64,000 nt of DNA. It comes from Dactylosporangium vinaceum (GTDB lineage Bacteria > Actinomycetota > Actinomycetes > Mycobacteriales > Micromonosporaceae). Position 1 is the first letter of the stretch. Each line of letters opens with the position of its first letter. Location: positions 6,200,001 to 6,264,000 of the forward strand of contig NZ_CP061913.1 of NCBI RefSeq assembly GCF_019904175.1, in the 5' to 3' direction. Positions 53,097-61,828 of the stretch are shown here, in pieces. The notes beneath the pieces were generated by a model. That model was not told the origin of the DNA. It did not search any database and was given only the letters and a program-made list of their open reading frames with translations. The position numbers and the translations under genes were made by a program.

Positions 53097-53116
53097 GCCG
53101 CCGACAGTACCCGAGA

Positions 53117-53141
53117 AAACATGACAACAGATGTCGTGTTT
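53117..53141. promoter_or_regulatory. Operator between the WYL regulator and the glycosylase
   Basis: AAACATGACA (53117-53126) and TGTCGTGTTT (53132-53141) pair at 9 of 10 positions across a 5-nt spacer. TGACA-N5-TGTCG fits sites of YafY/WYL regulators in form, and it is the only palindrome in the 64-bp gap. Confidence 0.6.
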
Positions 53142-53160
53142 CCTCGTCCATGCTGACCGC

Positions 53161-54021
53161 ATGCAGAGGAAGATCACGGGCCCGTACGACATGGCGCGGC
53201 AGAACGAGAGCTTCGGCGGCTGGGTCCGCCCGGCCGGCGGCGACCCGCACAGCATCGCGATGGCGTTCCCGGTCGAGGGCCGGCACAGCGCCGCCGGCGT
53301 CATCCTGCGGCAGCGGGGCGACACCGTGACCGGCGAGGTCAGCGGTCCGCCCGAGGCATTCGAGCAGGCCCTGGCCGCGGTGTCGCTCGACGAGGACGGC
53401 GGCGGCTGGGCCGCGGTCGGCGAGCGCGACCCGGTCATCGGCGAGCTGCAGCGGGCGAACGCGTACCTGCGGCCGGTGCTGTTCCACTCGCCGTACGAGG
53501 CGGCGTGCGCGTTCGTCATCGGCCACCGCATGCGCATCACCCAGCAGCGGGCCCTGCGCGCCCGGATCGCCGCGGCGCACGGCGAGGCGGTCGAGGTCGG
53601 CGGGCAGGTCCTGCACGCGTTCCCGGCGCCGTCGGTGCTGCGCGGGCTGCGCGAGCTGCCGGGCCTTGACGCCGAGAAGATGGTGCGGCTGCACGGGATC
53701 GCCGACGCGGCGCTCGCGGGGCGCCTGGACCGGGCCCGGCTGCGGGCGATGCCGGCCGAGGAGGCGATCGCGGACGTGAAGCGGCTGCGGGGCGTCGGCG
53801 ACTTCTTCGCCACCGGGATCGTCCTGCGCGGCGCCGGGCGCACCGACGCCGTGCCGGCCGAGGGGTTCACGCGGTCCGGAATCCGCCGACTGTACCGCCT
53901 CGACGCCGACCCGACCGACGCCGAGATGCACCGCATCGCCGAGCCGTGGCGGCCCTACCGGATGTGGTGCTCGGTCCTCGTCCACGCCGACGAGCGCAAC
54001 GCCCGGCGCGTCGGCGCGTAG
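53161..54021 (+). CDS. DNA-3-methyladenine glycosylase-like protein (HhH-GPD)
   Basis: 286 residues from the ATG at 53161 (an ATG at 53131 lies inside the operator and is less likely). The AlkA-like helix-hairpin-helix is visible in EAIADVKRLRGVGDFFATGIVLRGAG. It would excise alkylated bases from DNA. The residue at the usual catalytic Asp position reads Glu or Gly (VPAEGF), so activity is uncertain. Divergent from, and probably controlled by, the WYL regulator. Confidence 0.8.
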   Translation: MQRKITGPYDMARQNESFGGWVRPAGGDPHSIAMAFPVEGRHSAAGVILRQRGDTVTGEVSGPPEAFEQALAAVSLDEDGGGWAAVGERDPVIGELQRANAYLRPVLFHSPYEAACAFVIGHRMRITQQRALRARIAAAHGEAVEVGGQVLHAFPAPSVLRGLRELPGLDAEKMVRLHGIADAALAGRLDRARLRAMPAEEAIADVKRLRGVGDFFATGIVLRGAGRTDAVPAEGFTRSGIRRLYRLDADPTDAEMHRIAEPWRPYRMWCSVLVHADERNARRVGA

Positions 54022-54032
54022 GCACAAAAAAT

Positions 54033-54070
54033 GCGGCGGGGAACGGACGCCGCTGTCCGTTCCCCGCCGC
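54033..54070 (-). terminator. Rho-independent terminator of the flagellin gene
   Basis: Perfect 16-bp stem (GCGGCGGGGAACGGAC at 54033-54048 with 54055-54070), 6-nt loop and, read on the minus strand, a following run of six T. It can also stop the convergent glycosylase transcript. Confidence 0.92.
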
Positions 54071-54082
54071 CACCCACCCGCG

Positions 54083-54940
54083 TCAACGCAGCAGCGACAA
54101 CACGTTCTGTGGTGCCTGGTTGGCCTGGGCCAGCATGCTCGTGCCGGCCTGGGTCAGGATCTGCGAGCGGGTGTAGGACACCATCTCCTGCGCCATGTCC
54201 GTGTCCCGGATCCGGGACTCGGACGCGGACAGGTTCTCCACCGCGACGTTGAGGTTGTTGATGGTGTGCTCGAACCGGTTCTGGTAGGCACCGAGGGTGG
54301 CGCGCGCCGTGGAGACACCCTTGATGGCCTTGTCGATGGCGTCGATCGCCGCGGTGCCGGAGCTGGTCAGGTCCAGCGAGCCGACGCCGAGGCCCGTCGA
54401 GTCGAAGCCCGACAGCGCCGAGCCGCTGCCGAACGCCGAGGCGAGGTTGACCGCGATCTGGTCGGACGACGAGCCGTTGGCGCCGACCTGGAAGGTGCCC
54501 GTGTAGGCCGAGGCGCCGCTCTGCAGCAGCTTCTGGCCGCCGAACGCGGTGGTCGAGGCGATCCGGTCGAGCTCGGAGTTGAGCTGCGAGAACTCGGTCT
54601 GCGCGGCGGAGCGCGCGTCGGAGTCCTGCGAACCGGTCGACGCGGCCTGCACCGACAGGTCACGCATGCGCTGCAGGATCGAGTGCGTCTCGGTGAGCGC
54701 ACCTTCAGCGGTCTGCACGACCGAGATGCCGTCCTGCGCGTTGCGCACGGCGACCTTCAGGCCGCCGATCTGCGAGCGCAGACCCTCGGAGATGGACAGA
54801 CCGGCCGCGTCGTCGGCCGCCCGGTTGATCCGGTAGCCGGAGGACAGCTTCTCCAGCGACTTGCTCATCTGCCCGTCGGTGACCGACAGGTTCCGGTAGG
54901 CGTTCTGCGCGGCGATGTTGTTGTTGATGCGAAGACCCAT
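54083..54940 (-). CDS. fliC: Flagellin
   Basis: 285 residues; AAGGAGGAC before the ATG is a strong ribosome-binding site. The conserved N-terminal D0/D1 part (GLRINNNIAAQNAYRNLS, LEKLSSGYRINRAADDAAGL) and C-terminal part (NRFEHTINNLNVAVENLSASESRIRDTDMAQEM, ending NVLSLLR) are intact. The variable middle is short, giving a small flagellin. It forms the filament, exported by the flagellar type III system. No other flagellar gene is within the window. A strong terminator implies a monocistronic, highly expressed gene. Confidence 0.96.
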   Translation of the reverse strand: MGLRINNNIAAQNAYRNLSVTDGQMSKSLEKLSSGYRINRAADDAAGLSISEGLRSQIGGLKVAVRNAQDGISVVQTAEGALTETHSILQRMRDLSVQAASTGSQDSDARSAAQTEFSQLNSELDRIASTTAFGGQKLLQSGASAYTGTFQVGANGSSSDQIAVNLASAFGSGSALSGFDSTGLGVGSLDLTSSGTAAIDAIDKAIKGVSTARATLGAYQNRFEHTINNLNVAVENLSASESRIRDTDMAQEMVSYTRSQILTQAGTSMLAQANQAPQNVLSLLR

Positions 54941-55072
54941 GATGTCCTCCTTGGATCGGGTCAGGGCCGGCGCCCGTCCTTGGTCGCCGTTGCCTCTGCC
55001 ATCGCCAGCCGCGGCCCCGGCCTGAGGGTCGGGCAGCGGAACTGGCCGATCGGATGACAGGGTGTCTGCGCG

Positions 55073-56113
55073 TCAGGCGGCCAGGACCTCCTCGACGAGG
55101 CGCAGGGCCCGCTCGTCCATGCAGCCGCGCAGCGCCTGGTCGGCCGGGGTCGTGGTGCGGTACAGCACGACCGAGCGCGACCCGTCGGCGCTCACCCCGT
55201 TGCAGGTCGCCGTGCCCGGGACGTCGCCCGGGTGCGACCAGAAGCCGCCGCCGGCGCCCGGCACCCGGAACGCACCCAGCCCGTATCCGATCCCGGCCCG
55301 CACGTCCTGGTAGGTCTCGGCGGCCACGGTCCGGTCGAACTCGGCCCGGGCCGCGGGGCTGAGCAGCTCGCCGGTGCGCAGGGCCCGCCAGAAGCGGGTC
55401 AGGTCGGCGGTCGAGCTCACCAGGCCGCCGGCCGCGTCCAGCGCGGTGGGGTTGAGCTCGGTCACGTCGAACAGCGGCCCGCCCAGCTCCAGCTGCTGGT
55501 AGGCCCGGGCCGAGGAGCGCGGCAGGCCGGTGTGGTCGTACGGGAAGTACGTGTCGCGCAGCCCGAGCGGCCGCACGATCCGGTTGCGGACCTGCTCGGC
55601 CCACGGGCGCCCGGTGACCGCCCGCACGAGCAGCCCGGCGAGCACGGCGTTGGTGTTCGCGTAGGCCCAGTGGGTGCCCGGGGCGGACCGCGGTCCGTGG
55701 GCCAGGGCGAGCGCCACCAGGTCGCGGGGCTCGTGCCGGGCCAGGCGCGAGCCGGCGGCGAGGTCGCCGACGTAGTCGGCCAGGCCGCTGGTGTGCTGCA
55801 GCAGGTGCCGCACGGTGATGCGCGCATCCGGCAGCAGCCCGGGCGCGTGGCGCTCGACCGGGTCGTCGAGGTGCAGGCGGCCCTCGTCGGCCAGGAGCAG
55901 TACCACCGCGGCGGTGAACGCACCCGTCGCGCAGCCGATCCGGAACCGTCCCGCCGCGGGCATGCCCACCCCGGCGGTCGCGGTCACGTCCCGGCCGCCG
56001 GCGTAGACCTGGCCCTGGGCCCCGGTCGCGCCGAGCCGGCACAGGTCGTCGAGCGCCTCCTGCAGCGTCTCCCGGATGACGTCCCGCTCCGCGACAACCC
56101 CTCGTGCCCACAT
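55073..56113 (-). CDS. Beta-lactamase-fold protein lacking the SxxK motif
   Basis: 346 residues with the class C beta-lactamase/D-alanyl-D-alanine carboxypeptidase fold: HLLQHTSGLADYVGDLA, YANTNAVLAGLLVRAVTG (YxN position kept) and AGGGFWSHPGDVPG (HxG position). The segment that should read GSxxKxFTA reads GCATGAFTA, so both nucleophilic Ser and general-base Lys are gone. No signal peptide is clear. It is probably a pseudoenzyme or has a different chemistry. Single gene. Confidence 0.8.
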   Translation of the reverse strand: MWARGVVAERDVIRETLQEALDDLCRLGATGAQGQVYAGGRDVTATAGVGMPAAGRFRIGCATGAFTAAVVLLLADEGRLHLDDPVERHAPGLLPDARITVRHLLQHTSGLADYVGDLAAGSRLARHEPRDLVALALAHGPRSAPGTHWAYANTNAVLAGLLVRAVTGRPWAEQVRNRIVRPLGLRDTYFPYDHTGLPRSSARAYQQLELGGPLFDVTELNPTALDAAGGLVSSTADLTRFWRALRTGELLSPAARAEFDRTVAAETYQDVRAGIGYGLGAFRVPGAGGGFWSHPGDVPGTATCNGVSADGSRSVVLYRTTTPADQALRGCMDERALRLVEEVLAA

Positions 56114-56221
56114 GCGTCAAGGGTCCGCCGCGGGCGCGCCACTTTCGATACCGCCACCTTCCCGAGTCGGGGTATGGCTAGCACTACCCGGCGGCCCGCG
56201 GCGGCGCCCTCGCCGCCCGGC

Positions 56222-57214
56222 TCAGGGCCGCGTGGCGGCACCGCGCGGGTCGAGCCCGGCGGCCCGGTACACGGCGTCGATGACCTCCATGTTCGCCACC
56301 GAGTCGGCGGGCGGCGTCAGGTTCGGGCCGCCGTCGCGGACCGCGGCCGCGAACGCGCGCAGCTGGTGCAGGTAGGTCAGCTCACCCGGGATGCGCTCGT
56401 GCGTCGTGCGGCCGCCGCGGGTGATCGTGAAGCGGTGGAACACGCTCGGGACCAGGTAGTTGAAGATCTTGAGCGAGCCCTCGCTGCCGGTGTAGCGGGC
56501 GGTCAGCCCCAGGACGTGGCGGGACCAGAGGCTCGCGGTGGTGCGGCCGGTCGCGCCGGACGGGAAGCGGTGCTCGGCGACCATGAGCCGGTCGACGCCG
56601 GGCTTGCGCAGGGTGGCCCGGGCCGCGGTGACGACCGGCTCGGCCCGGCCCAGGGTGCGCAGCGCGTGGACGGCGTAGCAGCCGGCGTCCATCATGGCCC
56701 CGCCGGCCAGGCCGAGGTCGTAGCGGATGTCGCCGAAGCGCGGCAGCGGGAAGCACATGCTCGTCTCGACGTGCCGCGCCTCCCCCAGCTGCGGGATCAC
56801 CTCCAGGGCGCGGGCGATCAGCGGGTGGTACCGGTAGTGGAACGCCTCCATGACGACGAGCCCGGTCTTCGCCGCGGCGTCGGCCACCGCGCGGGCCTCG
56901 TCGGCGTTGGCGGTCAGCGGCTTCTCGCACAGCACGTGCTTGCCGGCGGCGAGGGCGGCCAGGGTCCACTCGGCGTGCAGGCCGTTGGGCAGCGGGTTGT
57001 AGACGGCGTCGATGCGCGGGTCGGCGAGCAGCTCGGCGTAGCCGGCGTGGACGGTCCCGATCCGGTGCTTCGCCGCGAACTGCTCCGCCCTGGCCCGGTC
57101 GCGGGCCGCCACGGCCGTCACCTGCACGGTCGGCACGGACCGGGCCGGGCCGACGAGCGCGGCCGGGGCGATCCGCGCCGCCCCGAGGATGCCGATGTGC
57201 AGCAGCCCGCTCAC
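56222..57214 (-). CDS. Gfo/Idh/MocA-family oxidoreductase
   Basis: 330 residues from a GTG. IGILGAARIAPAALV is the Rossmann motif, CEKPLTAN contains the catalytic Lys (EKP), and GGAMMDAGCYAVHALRTLG is the family DxGxY/H region. It oxidises or reduces sugar-like substrates with NAD(P). The start overlaps the VOC gene stop (GTGA), so the two are translationally coupled. Confidence 0.9.
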   Translation of the reverse strand: MSGLLHIGILGAARIAPAALVGPARSVPTVQVTAVAARDRARAEQFAAKHRIGTVHAGYAELLADPRIDAVYNPLPNGLHAEWTLAALAAGKHVLCEKPLTANADEARAVADAAAKTGLVVMEAFHYRYHPLIARALEVIPQLGEARHVETSMCFPLPRFGDIRYDLGLAGGAMMDAGCYAVHALRTLGRAEPVVTAARATLRKPGVDRLMVAEHRFPSGATGRTTASLWSRHVLGLTARYTGSEGSLKIFNYLVPSVFHRFTITRGGRTTHERIPGELTYLHQLRAFAAAVRDGGPNLTPPADSVANMEVIDAVYRAAGLDPRGAATRP

Positions 57215-57582
57215 GCCGGCACCCGGTGTTCCACGAGCCCGACGAGGTTGCCCTCGCTGTCCTGGACGAACGCCTGCCACTCGGCAGTGCCCGCCGGGCC
57301 GAGCGTGTCGTCGGCGTGGGTGAAGATGACGTGCGGCTCCGCCGTGATCTCGGTGCCGGCCGCCCGCAGCCGCTCGACGGTCGCCGCGATGTCGTCGACG
57401 GCCAGATACAGCAGCGCCGCGGGCGCGTTGCCCTCCAGCAGGAGCCGGACCCCGTCCAGGTCGAAGAAGACCAGACCGGGCGGGTCGAACGTGGCGACGG
57501 GCGCGGCCCCGAGCAGGTCGGCGTACCAGCGGGCGGCGCGCTGCAGGTCTCCGGCGCGCTGAGCGATCTGCACCAGCCTCAT
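57211..57582 (-). CDS. VOC-superfamily protein
   Basis: 123 residues; two beta-alpha-beta modules (MRLVQIAQRAGDLQRAARWYADLLG; then LLYLAVDDIAATVERLRAAGTEI and FVQDSEGNLVGLVEH). A glyoxalase/dioxygenase-like fold of unknown activity. It lies between the adenylate kinase gene (16 bp upstream) and the oxidoreductase, with a 4-bp overlap to the latter. Confidence 0.85.
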   Translation of the reverse strand: MRLVQIAQRAGDLQRAARWYADLLGAAPVATFDPPGLVFFDLDGVRLLLEGNAPAALLYLAVDDIAATVERLRAAGTEITAEPHVIFTHADDTLGPAGTAEWQAFVQDSEGNLVGLVEHRVPA

Positions 57583-57598
57583 CGGCGGAGCATAGCGA

Positions 57599-58180
57599 TC
57601 AGGCGGCCCGGGCCTCCAGTGCGGCGAGCACGTCGGCGCTGACGACCTCGACCGGGCGCATCGCGTCGACGGTGAGCAGGATGCCCCGGCGGGTGTAGTA
57701 CGTCAGGACCGGCTCGGTGACCTCGCGGTACAGCCGCAACCGCTGGCGGATGACGGCCTCGTTGTCATCGGCGCGGTGCTCGACAGCGGCCCGCTTCAGC
57801 AGGCGCCCGACCAGCTCCTCGTCGTCGGCCTGCAGGTGCAGGGCCACGCCGGCGGTCATGCCGATGCCGCGGGCGACGCGGTAGGCGGCCCGGGCCTGGG
57901 CGATCGTGCGCGGCACGCCGTCGAGGACGTAGCCGCGGCCGCGGGCGCGCGCCTCGAGGAGGCCCTCGCGCATCAGGTCCAGGACGATGTCGTCGGGGAC
58001 CAGCTCGCCGCGCTCGATCAGCGGCTCGATGCGCCGGCCGAGCTCCGTGCCGTCGGCCACGTTGCGCCGCAGCAGCTCGCCGATGGTCACCCGATGGAGA
58101 TCGAAGTGTTCGGCGATCACGGCACCCTGCGTGCCCTTGCCCGCGCCGGGCGGCGCAACCATCAGCACCCGCACGCGCAC
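57599..58180 (-). CDS. adk: Adenylate kinase-like protein
   Basis: 193 residues from a GTG. P-loop APPGAGKGTQ, NMP-binding TIGELLRRN and DGVPRTIAQA (canonical DGFPR), with a short LID (RLLKRA) without zinc ligands. It converts ATP + AMP to 2 ADP. The housekeeping actinobacterial adk sits in the ribosomal-protein cluster, so this isolated gene is probably a paralogue. Possibly first gene of the kinase/VOC/oxidoreductase run. Confidence 0.85.
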   Translation of the reverse strand: MRVRVLMVAPPGAGKGTQGAVIAEHFDLHRVTIGELLRRNVADGTELGRRIEPLIERGELVPDDIVLDLMREGLLEARARGRGYVLDGVPRTIAQARAAYRVARGIGMTAGVALHLQADDEELVGRLLKRAAVEHRADDNEAVIRQRLRLYREVTEPVLTYYTRRGILLTVDAMRPVEVVSADVLAALEARAA

Positions 58181-58250
58181 AACGTTAACGCATGTCAGTG
58201 TCCCGGCAACCCGCGACGGTCCCGGGCCGCCGGGACTTTAGGGTTGGGCC

Positions 58251-60752
58251 GTGCATCTTTCCGGCCGCGCCATCGAACTCGACCACCTCGACCGGGCCTG
58301 GCGGGCCGCGGCGACCCGGTCCGGTGCGCTCGTCGTCGGCGGTCCGGCCGGGATCGGCAAGTCGGCGCTCGTGGATGCGTTCGTGGCGCAGCGCGGCGGG
58401 CGGGTGCTGCGCGGCCGGTGCCGGGAGGTGGGCGGGGACGCGCTGGCGTACGGGCCGTTCCGCGCCGCGCTCGCGGACCCCGCGCCGCTCGACCCGGCCC
58501 GGCCGCGCTCGGTCGTCACCGGCGAGGTCCTGGCCCGGCTCGAGGCGGCCGCGCCGGTGGTGCTGGTGCTGGAGGACCTGCAGTGGGCCGACCAGCCGAG
58601 CCGGGAGCTGTTCGCGGCCCTCCCCGGCGCGCTGCGCCGGCCCGGTGTCCTCGTGCTCGGCACCCGGCGCGGCGACGCCGGCCCGGGCGGGCTGCGGCTG
58701 GGGCCGCTCGACGAGGCGGCCACCGGGGAGCTGCTCGCCGAGCGCCTCGGGCACCGGCCCGGCTCGTCGGTGGTGGCGGGCGTGTGGGAGTACAGCCGGG
58801 GCAATCCGCTCATGATCACGGCCGCGGCCGACGTTGCGGACCCGCCGGAGTCGCACGATGAGCTGCTGCTGTTGCCGCTGCGGGGCCTGCCCGCCGAGTC
58901 GCGGGCCGCGGTCCGGGTCGCCGCCGTCCTCGGCACCGACGTCGACGAGGCAGTGCTCGGGCGGATCGCGGGCCGCGTGCGGGAGCGGCTGCGGCCGGCC
59001 GTCGCGGCCGGGCTGCTGGTGGTGTGCGCCGGCGGGTACCGCTTCCGGCACTCCCTGGTCCGCGCGGCCGTCTACGCGGAGCTGCGCGACGGCGAGCGGG
59101 CCCGGCTGCACGCGCTCGCGGCCGGCGCGATCACCGCCCGGCTCGGGTTCCGGCCCTCGACGGCCGCGCTCGTCGAGCTGGCCGAGCACTGGCACGCCGC
59201 CGGGGACGCCGACCGGGCGTTCGACGCGGCCTGGCGGGCGGCGGGGGCGATCGGGCCCGCGTACGCCGGGCAGCTGCGGATGCTCGAGCGCGTCGCCGCG
59301 GCGTGGCCCCGCGTGTTCGACCCCGGCTTCCGCACCGGCACCGACCGGGTCGCCGTCCTCGCCGCGGCCGCGGTCGCCGCACTGCACGCCGGCGCGTACG
59401 AGCGCGGGCTGGCGCTGGCCGGGGCGGCGCTCGACGAGACCCGCGAACCCGCGCGCCGGGCGGTGCTGCTGGAGACGCGCAGCCGGCTGCGGTCGCGCCT
59501 CGGCGACGACGACATCGCCGGGCTGCGCGCCGCCCTCGCCCTGGCGCCGCGCAACAACCGCATCCGGGCCGCCCTCGCCGCCCGCCTGGAGGCACTGACC
59601 CGCTCGGTCGAGGCCCGCGTCCTCGCCGAGGAGGCCGCCGCCGACCGCGACCCGGCCGTGCGCGCCGTCGCCCTCGCCACCCTGGCCTCGGCCGCGACCG
59701 ACCCCCAGCCCGGCGCCGACCCGTCGGGCAGCGGCGCCGCCGTCGCCCTGCGCCGGGCCCGCGAGGCGATGGACCTCGCCCGGCAGAGCGGCGACGACGA
59801 CGCCGAACTGCTCGCCCGGGCCGTGGAGGCGGCCGCCCTCGAGGCCGCCGGCGACTCCCGGGCCGCGGCCGCGGCGGCCGCGGCCGGTTTGGAGGCGGCC
59901 CGCCACACCATGCTGTGGCCGACCCGCGGCGCCACGCTCGCCACCGCCCTCGCCGGGTCGCTGCTCGCCCTGGGCGAGTGGTCGAGGGCCCGCACGGTCC
60001 TCGCCGAGGCACACGACGGCAGACCTCCGCAGCGGTACCGCGCAGTGCTCGCCACCACCACCGCGTGGCTCGACGCCGTGGAGGGCGACGCCGAGGCCGC
60101 CGCCGCGGGCGCCGACGAGGCCGCGGCGCTGTTCGGCGGGCAGTACACCGGCGGGCACTTCCTCGTCCCGCTCTGGGAGGTCCGCGCCCTGCTCGGCGAG
60201 CGGCCCCCGTTCGGCGACGGCCGCCTGCCGATGGTCCCGGCCGCCGCCTGGTCACTGCTGCTGACCCACCCCGACCGGAGCCTGGCCCGCCGCCTGCCGG
60301 TCAACGGCCCGGTCCAGCGGGCGGCGAGCCTGACCCTGCACGCCCGCTGGGACGAGGCCATCGCCGCCTGGCGGGCCGTCGGGCACCCGTTCCGCCTGGC
60401 CCAGACTCTGCTCATGGCCGCACACGCCACCCGCGACCGCTCGACGGCGGCCGCCCGCGCCCGCGAGTCCCTGGCCCTCGCCACCCGCCTCGGCGCCCGC
60501 CCCCTGGCCGCGGCGGCCTCGGCGCTGGTGCACAGCGAGCGCCTGGAGCCGGGTCCGGCCCGGCTCACGGCCCGCGAGACCGAGGTGCTGCGCCTGCTCG
60601 CGGCGGGCCGGACGAACAAGCAGATCGGCGCCGCCCTCGGCATCTCCCCGAAGACGGCCGGCGTCCACACCACCAACATCCTGGGCAAGCTGGGCGTCAA
60701 CTCCCGCGGCGACGCCGCCGCCGTCGCCCGCCGCCGCGGCCTGCTGGCGTAG
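58251..60752 (+). CDS. LuxR-family regulator with AAA ATPase (LAL type)
   Basis: 833 residues from a GTG. Walker A GGPAGIGKS (about 30-38), Walker B VLVLEDLQWAD, a long Ala-rich TPR-like helical middle, and a C-terminal LuxR helix-turn-helix (LTARETEVLRLLAAGRTNKQIG, then SPKTAGVHTTNILGKLGV, about 773-830). LAL proteins are large ATP-dependent activators of catabolic or antibiotic clusters. The target is not obvious; it is divergent from the adenylate kinase gene. Confidence 0.92.
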   Translation: MHLSGRAIELDHLDRAWRAAATRSGALVVGGPAGIGKSALVDAFVAQRGGRVLRGRCREVGGDALAYGPFRAALADPAPLDPARPRSVVTGEVLARLEAAAPVVLVLEDLQWADQPSRELFAALPGALRRPGVLVLGTRRGDAGPGGLRLGPLDEAATGELLAERLGHRPGSSVVAGVWEYSRGNPLMITAAADVADPPESHDELLLLPLRGLPAESRAAVRVAAVLGTDVDEAVLGRIAGRVRERLRPAVAAGLLVVCAGGYRFRHSLVRAAVYAELRDGERARLHALAAGAITARLGFRPSTAALVELAEHWHAAGDADRAFDAAWRAAGAIGPAYAGQLRMLERVAAAWPRVFDPGFRTGTDRVAVLAAAAVAALHAGAYERGLALAGAALDETREPARRAVLLETRSRLRSRLGDDDIAGLRAALALAPRNNRIRAALAARLEALTRSVEARVLAEEAAADRDPAVRAVALATLASAATDPQPGADPSGSGAAVALRRAREAMDLARQSGDDDAELLARAVEAAALEAAGDSRAAAAAAAAGLEAARHTMLWPTRGATLATALAGSLLALGEWSRARTVLAEAHDGRPPQRYRAVLATTTAWLDAVEGDAEAAAAGADEAAALFGGQYTGGHFLVPLWEVRALLGERPPFGDGRLPMVPAAAWSLLLTHPDRSLARRLPVNGPVQRAASLTLHARWDEAIAAWRAVGHPFRLAQTLLMAAHATRDRSTAAARARESLALATRLGARPLAAAASALVHSERLEPGPARLTARETEVLRLLAAGRTNKQIGAALGISPKTAGVHTTNILGKLGVNSRGDAAAVARRRGLLA

Positions 60753-60761
60753 CGCCGGGGC

Positions 60762-60854
60762 TCAGCCGCAGACCTGACCCACGGCCGTGCGGAGGTTCTC
60801 GGCGGCCTTGGCCAGCAGGGCCGCGGCGACAGCGGCGAACGAACGACTGCGCAT
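60762..60854 (-). CDS. Possible 30-residue small protein downstream of marR
   Basis: MRSRSFAAVAAALLAKAAENL begins an amphipathic, Ala-rich peptide ending GQVCG. GGGAGG lies about 9 bp before the ATG, and the ORF starts 16 bp after the MarR stop on the same strand, which favours real translation. No family recognised. Confidence 0.4.
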   Translation of the reverse strand: MRSRSFAAVAAALLAKAAENLRTAVGQVCG

Positions 60855-60870
60855 CCGGCAGCGCCTCCCG

Positions 60871-61341
60871 TCAGACGTGCTCCGCGTGCCGGTCCGACCC
60901 GCCGCCGCTCACCATATCGAGGGCCGTGACGAAGGCCACGTAGGCCCCGGCGCCGAGCCGTCTGGCGTGCCGGGCCTCGATGTCGGCCACGATCTCGTCG
61001 GAGATGCGCATGATCGCCCGGCCCCGGTCCGTCGGCCGGATCAGCTTGGCCCGCCGGTCCGCGGGGTCGGCCGTCCGATGGACGTAGCCGAGCTGCTCGA
61101 GCTCGTCGAGGATCGCGGCGATCGTCTGCTTGTTGCGCCCGGCCAGCCGGGCCAGGTCGGCGAGGCGGATGCCCTCCTCGTCGAGGTATGCCAGGACCGC
61201 CCCGTGCCGCGGCCCGACGTCGTCGAACCCGAGCGCCGCGGCCCGTGCGAACAGCTCGGCCTGCAGCCCGAACAGCAGCCGCGCCGCGAGCACCCCGAGG
61301 TCCGGCGTCTGCGCCTTGCGTGTGCTCCGTCGCACGGCCAC
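60871..61341 (-). CDS. MarR-family transcriptional regulator
   Basis: 156 residues from a GTG. The winged helix is clear: IRLADLARLAGRNKQTIAAILDELEQLGYV followed by the wing DPADRRAKLIRPTDRG. Dimerisation helices flank it. It is divergent from a small monooxygenase gene, with a perfect palindrome over the shared promoter, so it probably represses both and responds to a phenolic or drug-like ligand. Confidence 0.93.
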   Translation of the reverse strand: MAVRRSTRKAQTPDLGVLAARLLFGLQAELFARAAALGFDDVGPRHGAVLAYLDEEGIRLADLARLAGRNKQTIAAILDELEQLGYVHRTADPADRRAKLIRPTDRGRAIMRISDEIVADIEARHARRLGAGAYVAFVTALDMVSGGGSDRHAEHV

Positions 61342-61357
61342 TCCCCCGGCATCGCGC

Positions 61358-61376
61358 TATAGTCCAATTTTTGGAC
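61358..61376. promoter_or_regulatory. MarR operator overlapping a -10 box
   Basis: GTCCAA-TTT-TTGGAC (61362-61376) is a perfect palindrome; TATAGT at 61358-61363 is a likely -10 for the downstream monooxygenase gene. Binding would block that promoter. Confidence 0.65.
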
Positions 61377-61397
61377 GATCTCACCGAGGAGTATGCC

Positions 61398-61688
61398 ATG
61401 CCCACCGTCGAACTGACCCGCTTCCGTGTCGCCCCCGACCGCGAACCCGACCTGCTCGCCGCCCGCCCGGCGATGGTGGCCGACTTCCGCGCCGACCGCA
61501 CGGGCTTCCTGGGCGCCCGGCTGGTCCGCCTGCCCGGCCACGAGTGGCTGGACATCGTGACCTGGCAGACCCCGGAGGACTTCGCCGCCTCGCGCGCGAA
61601 GGGCGCCAACCTGCCGGGCATCGCCGCCTTCTTCGCCGCCATCGCCGAACTGCTCAGCGCCGAGGAGGGCACCACCACCGACGCGTGA
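61398..61688 (+). CDS. Antibiotic-biosynthesis-monooxygenase (ABM) domain protein
   Basis: 96 residues; GAGGAG 7 bp before the ATG at 61398. A small ferredoxin-like ABM fold: VELTRFRVAPDREPDLLAARPAM, then EWLDIVTWQTPEDFAAS. Such proteins are quinone-forming monooxygenases or stress-related haem/flavin-free oxygenases. Divergent from and probably regulated by the MarR protein. Confidence 0.8.
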   Translation: MPTVELTRFRVAPDREPDLLAARPAMVADFRADRTGFLGARLVRLPGHEWLDIVTWQTPEDFAASRAKGANLPGIAAFFAAIAELLSAEEGTTTDA

Positions 61689-61828
61689 GCACGAGCGCCG
61701 GTCGCCGGGTCCGCTGCCGCTGCCGACCTCGGTGACATTGCGCAGCCCCGCACCGGCCGGGCGGTGCATGGTATGGCAAGGGTCCGGCGGTCTTGCGCGG
61801 GTGGACGCGCATTGGTGACTATCGCTGC

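Noticed and set aside
59072..61753. About 890-codon minus-strand frame
   Set aside because: Ser/Ala/Arg-rich shadow of the LuxR-type ATPase and neighbouring genes; no family motif.
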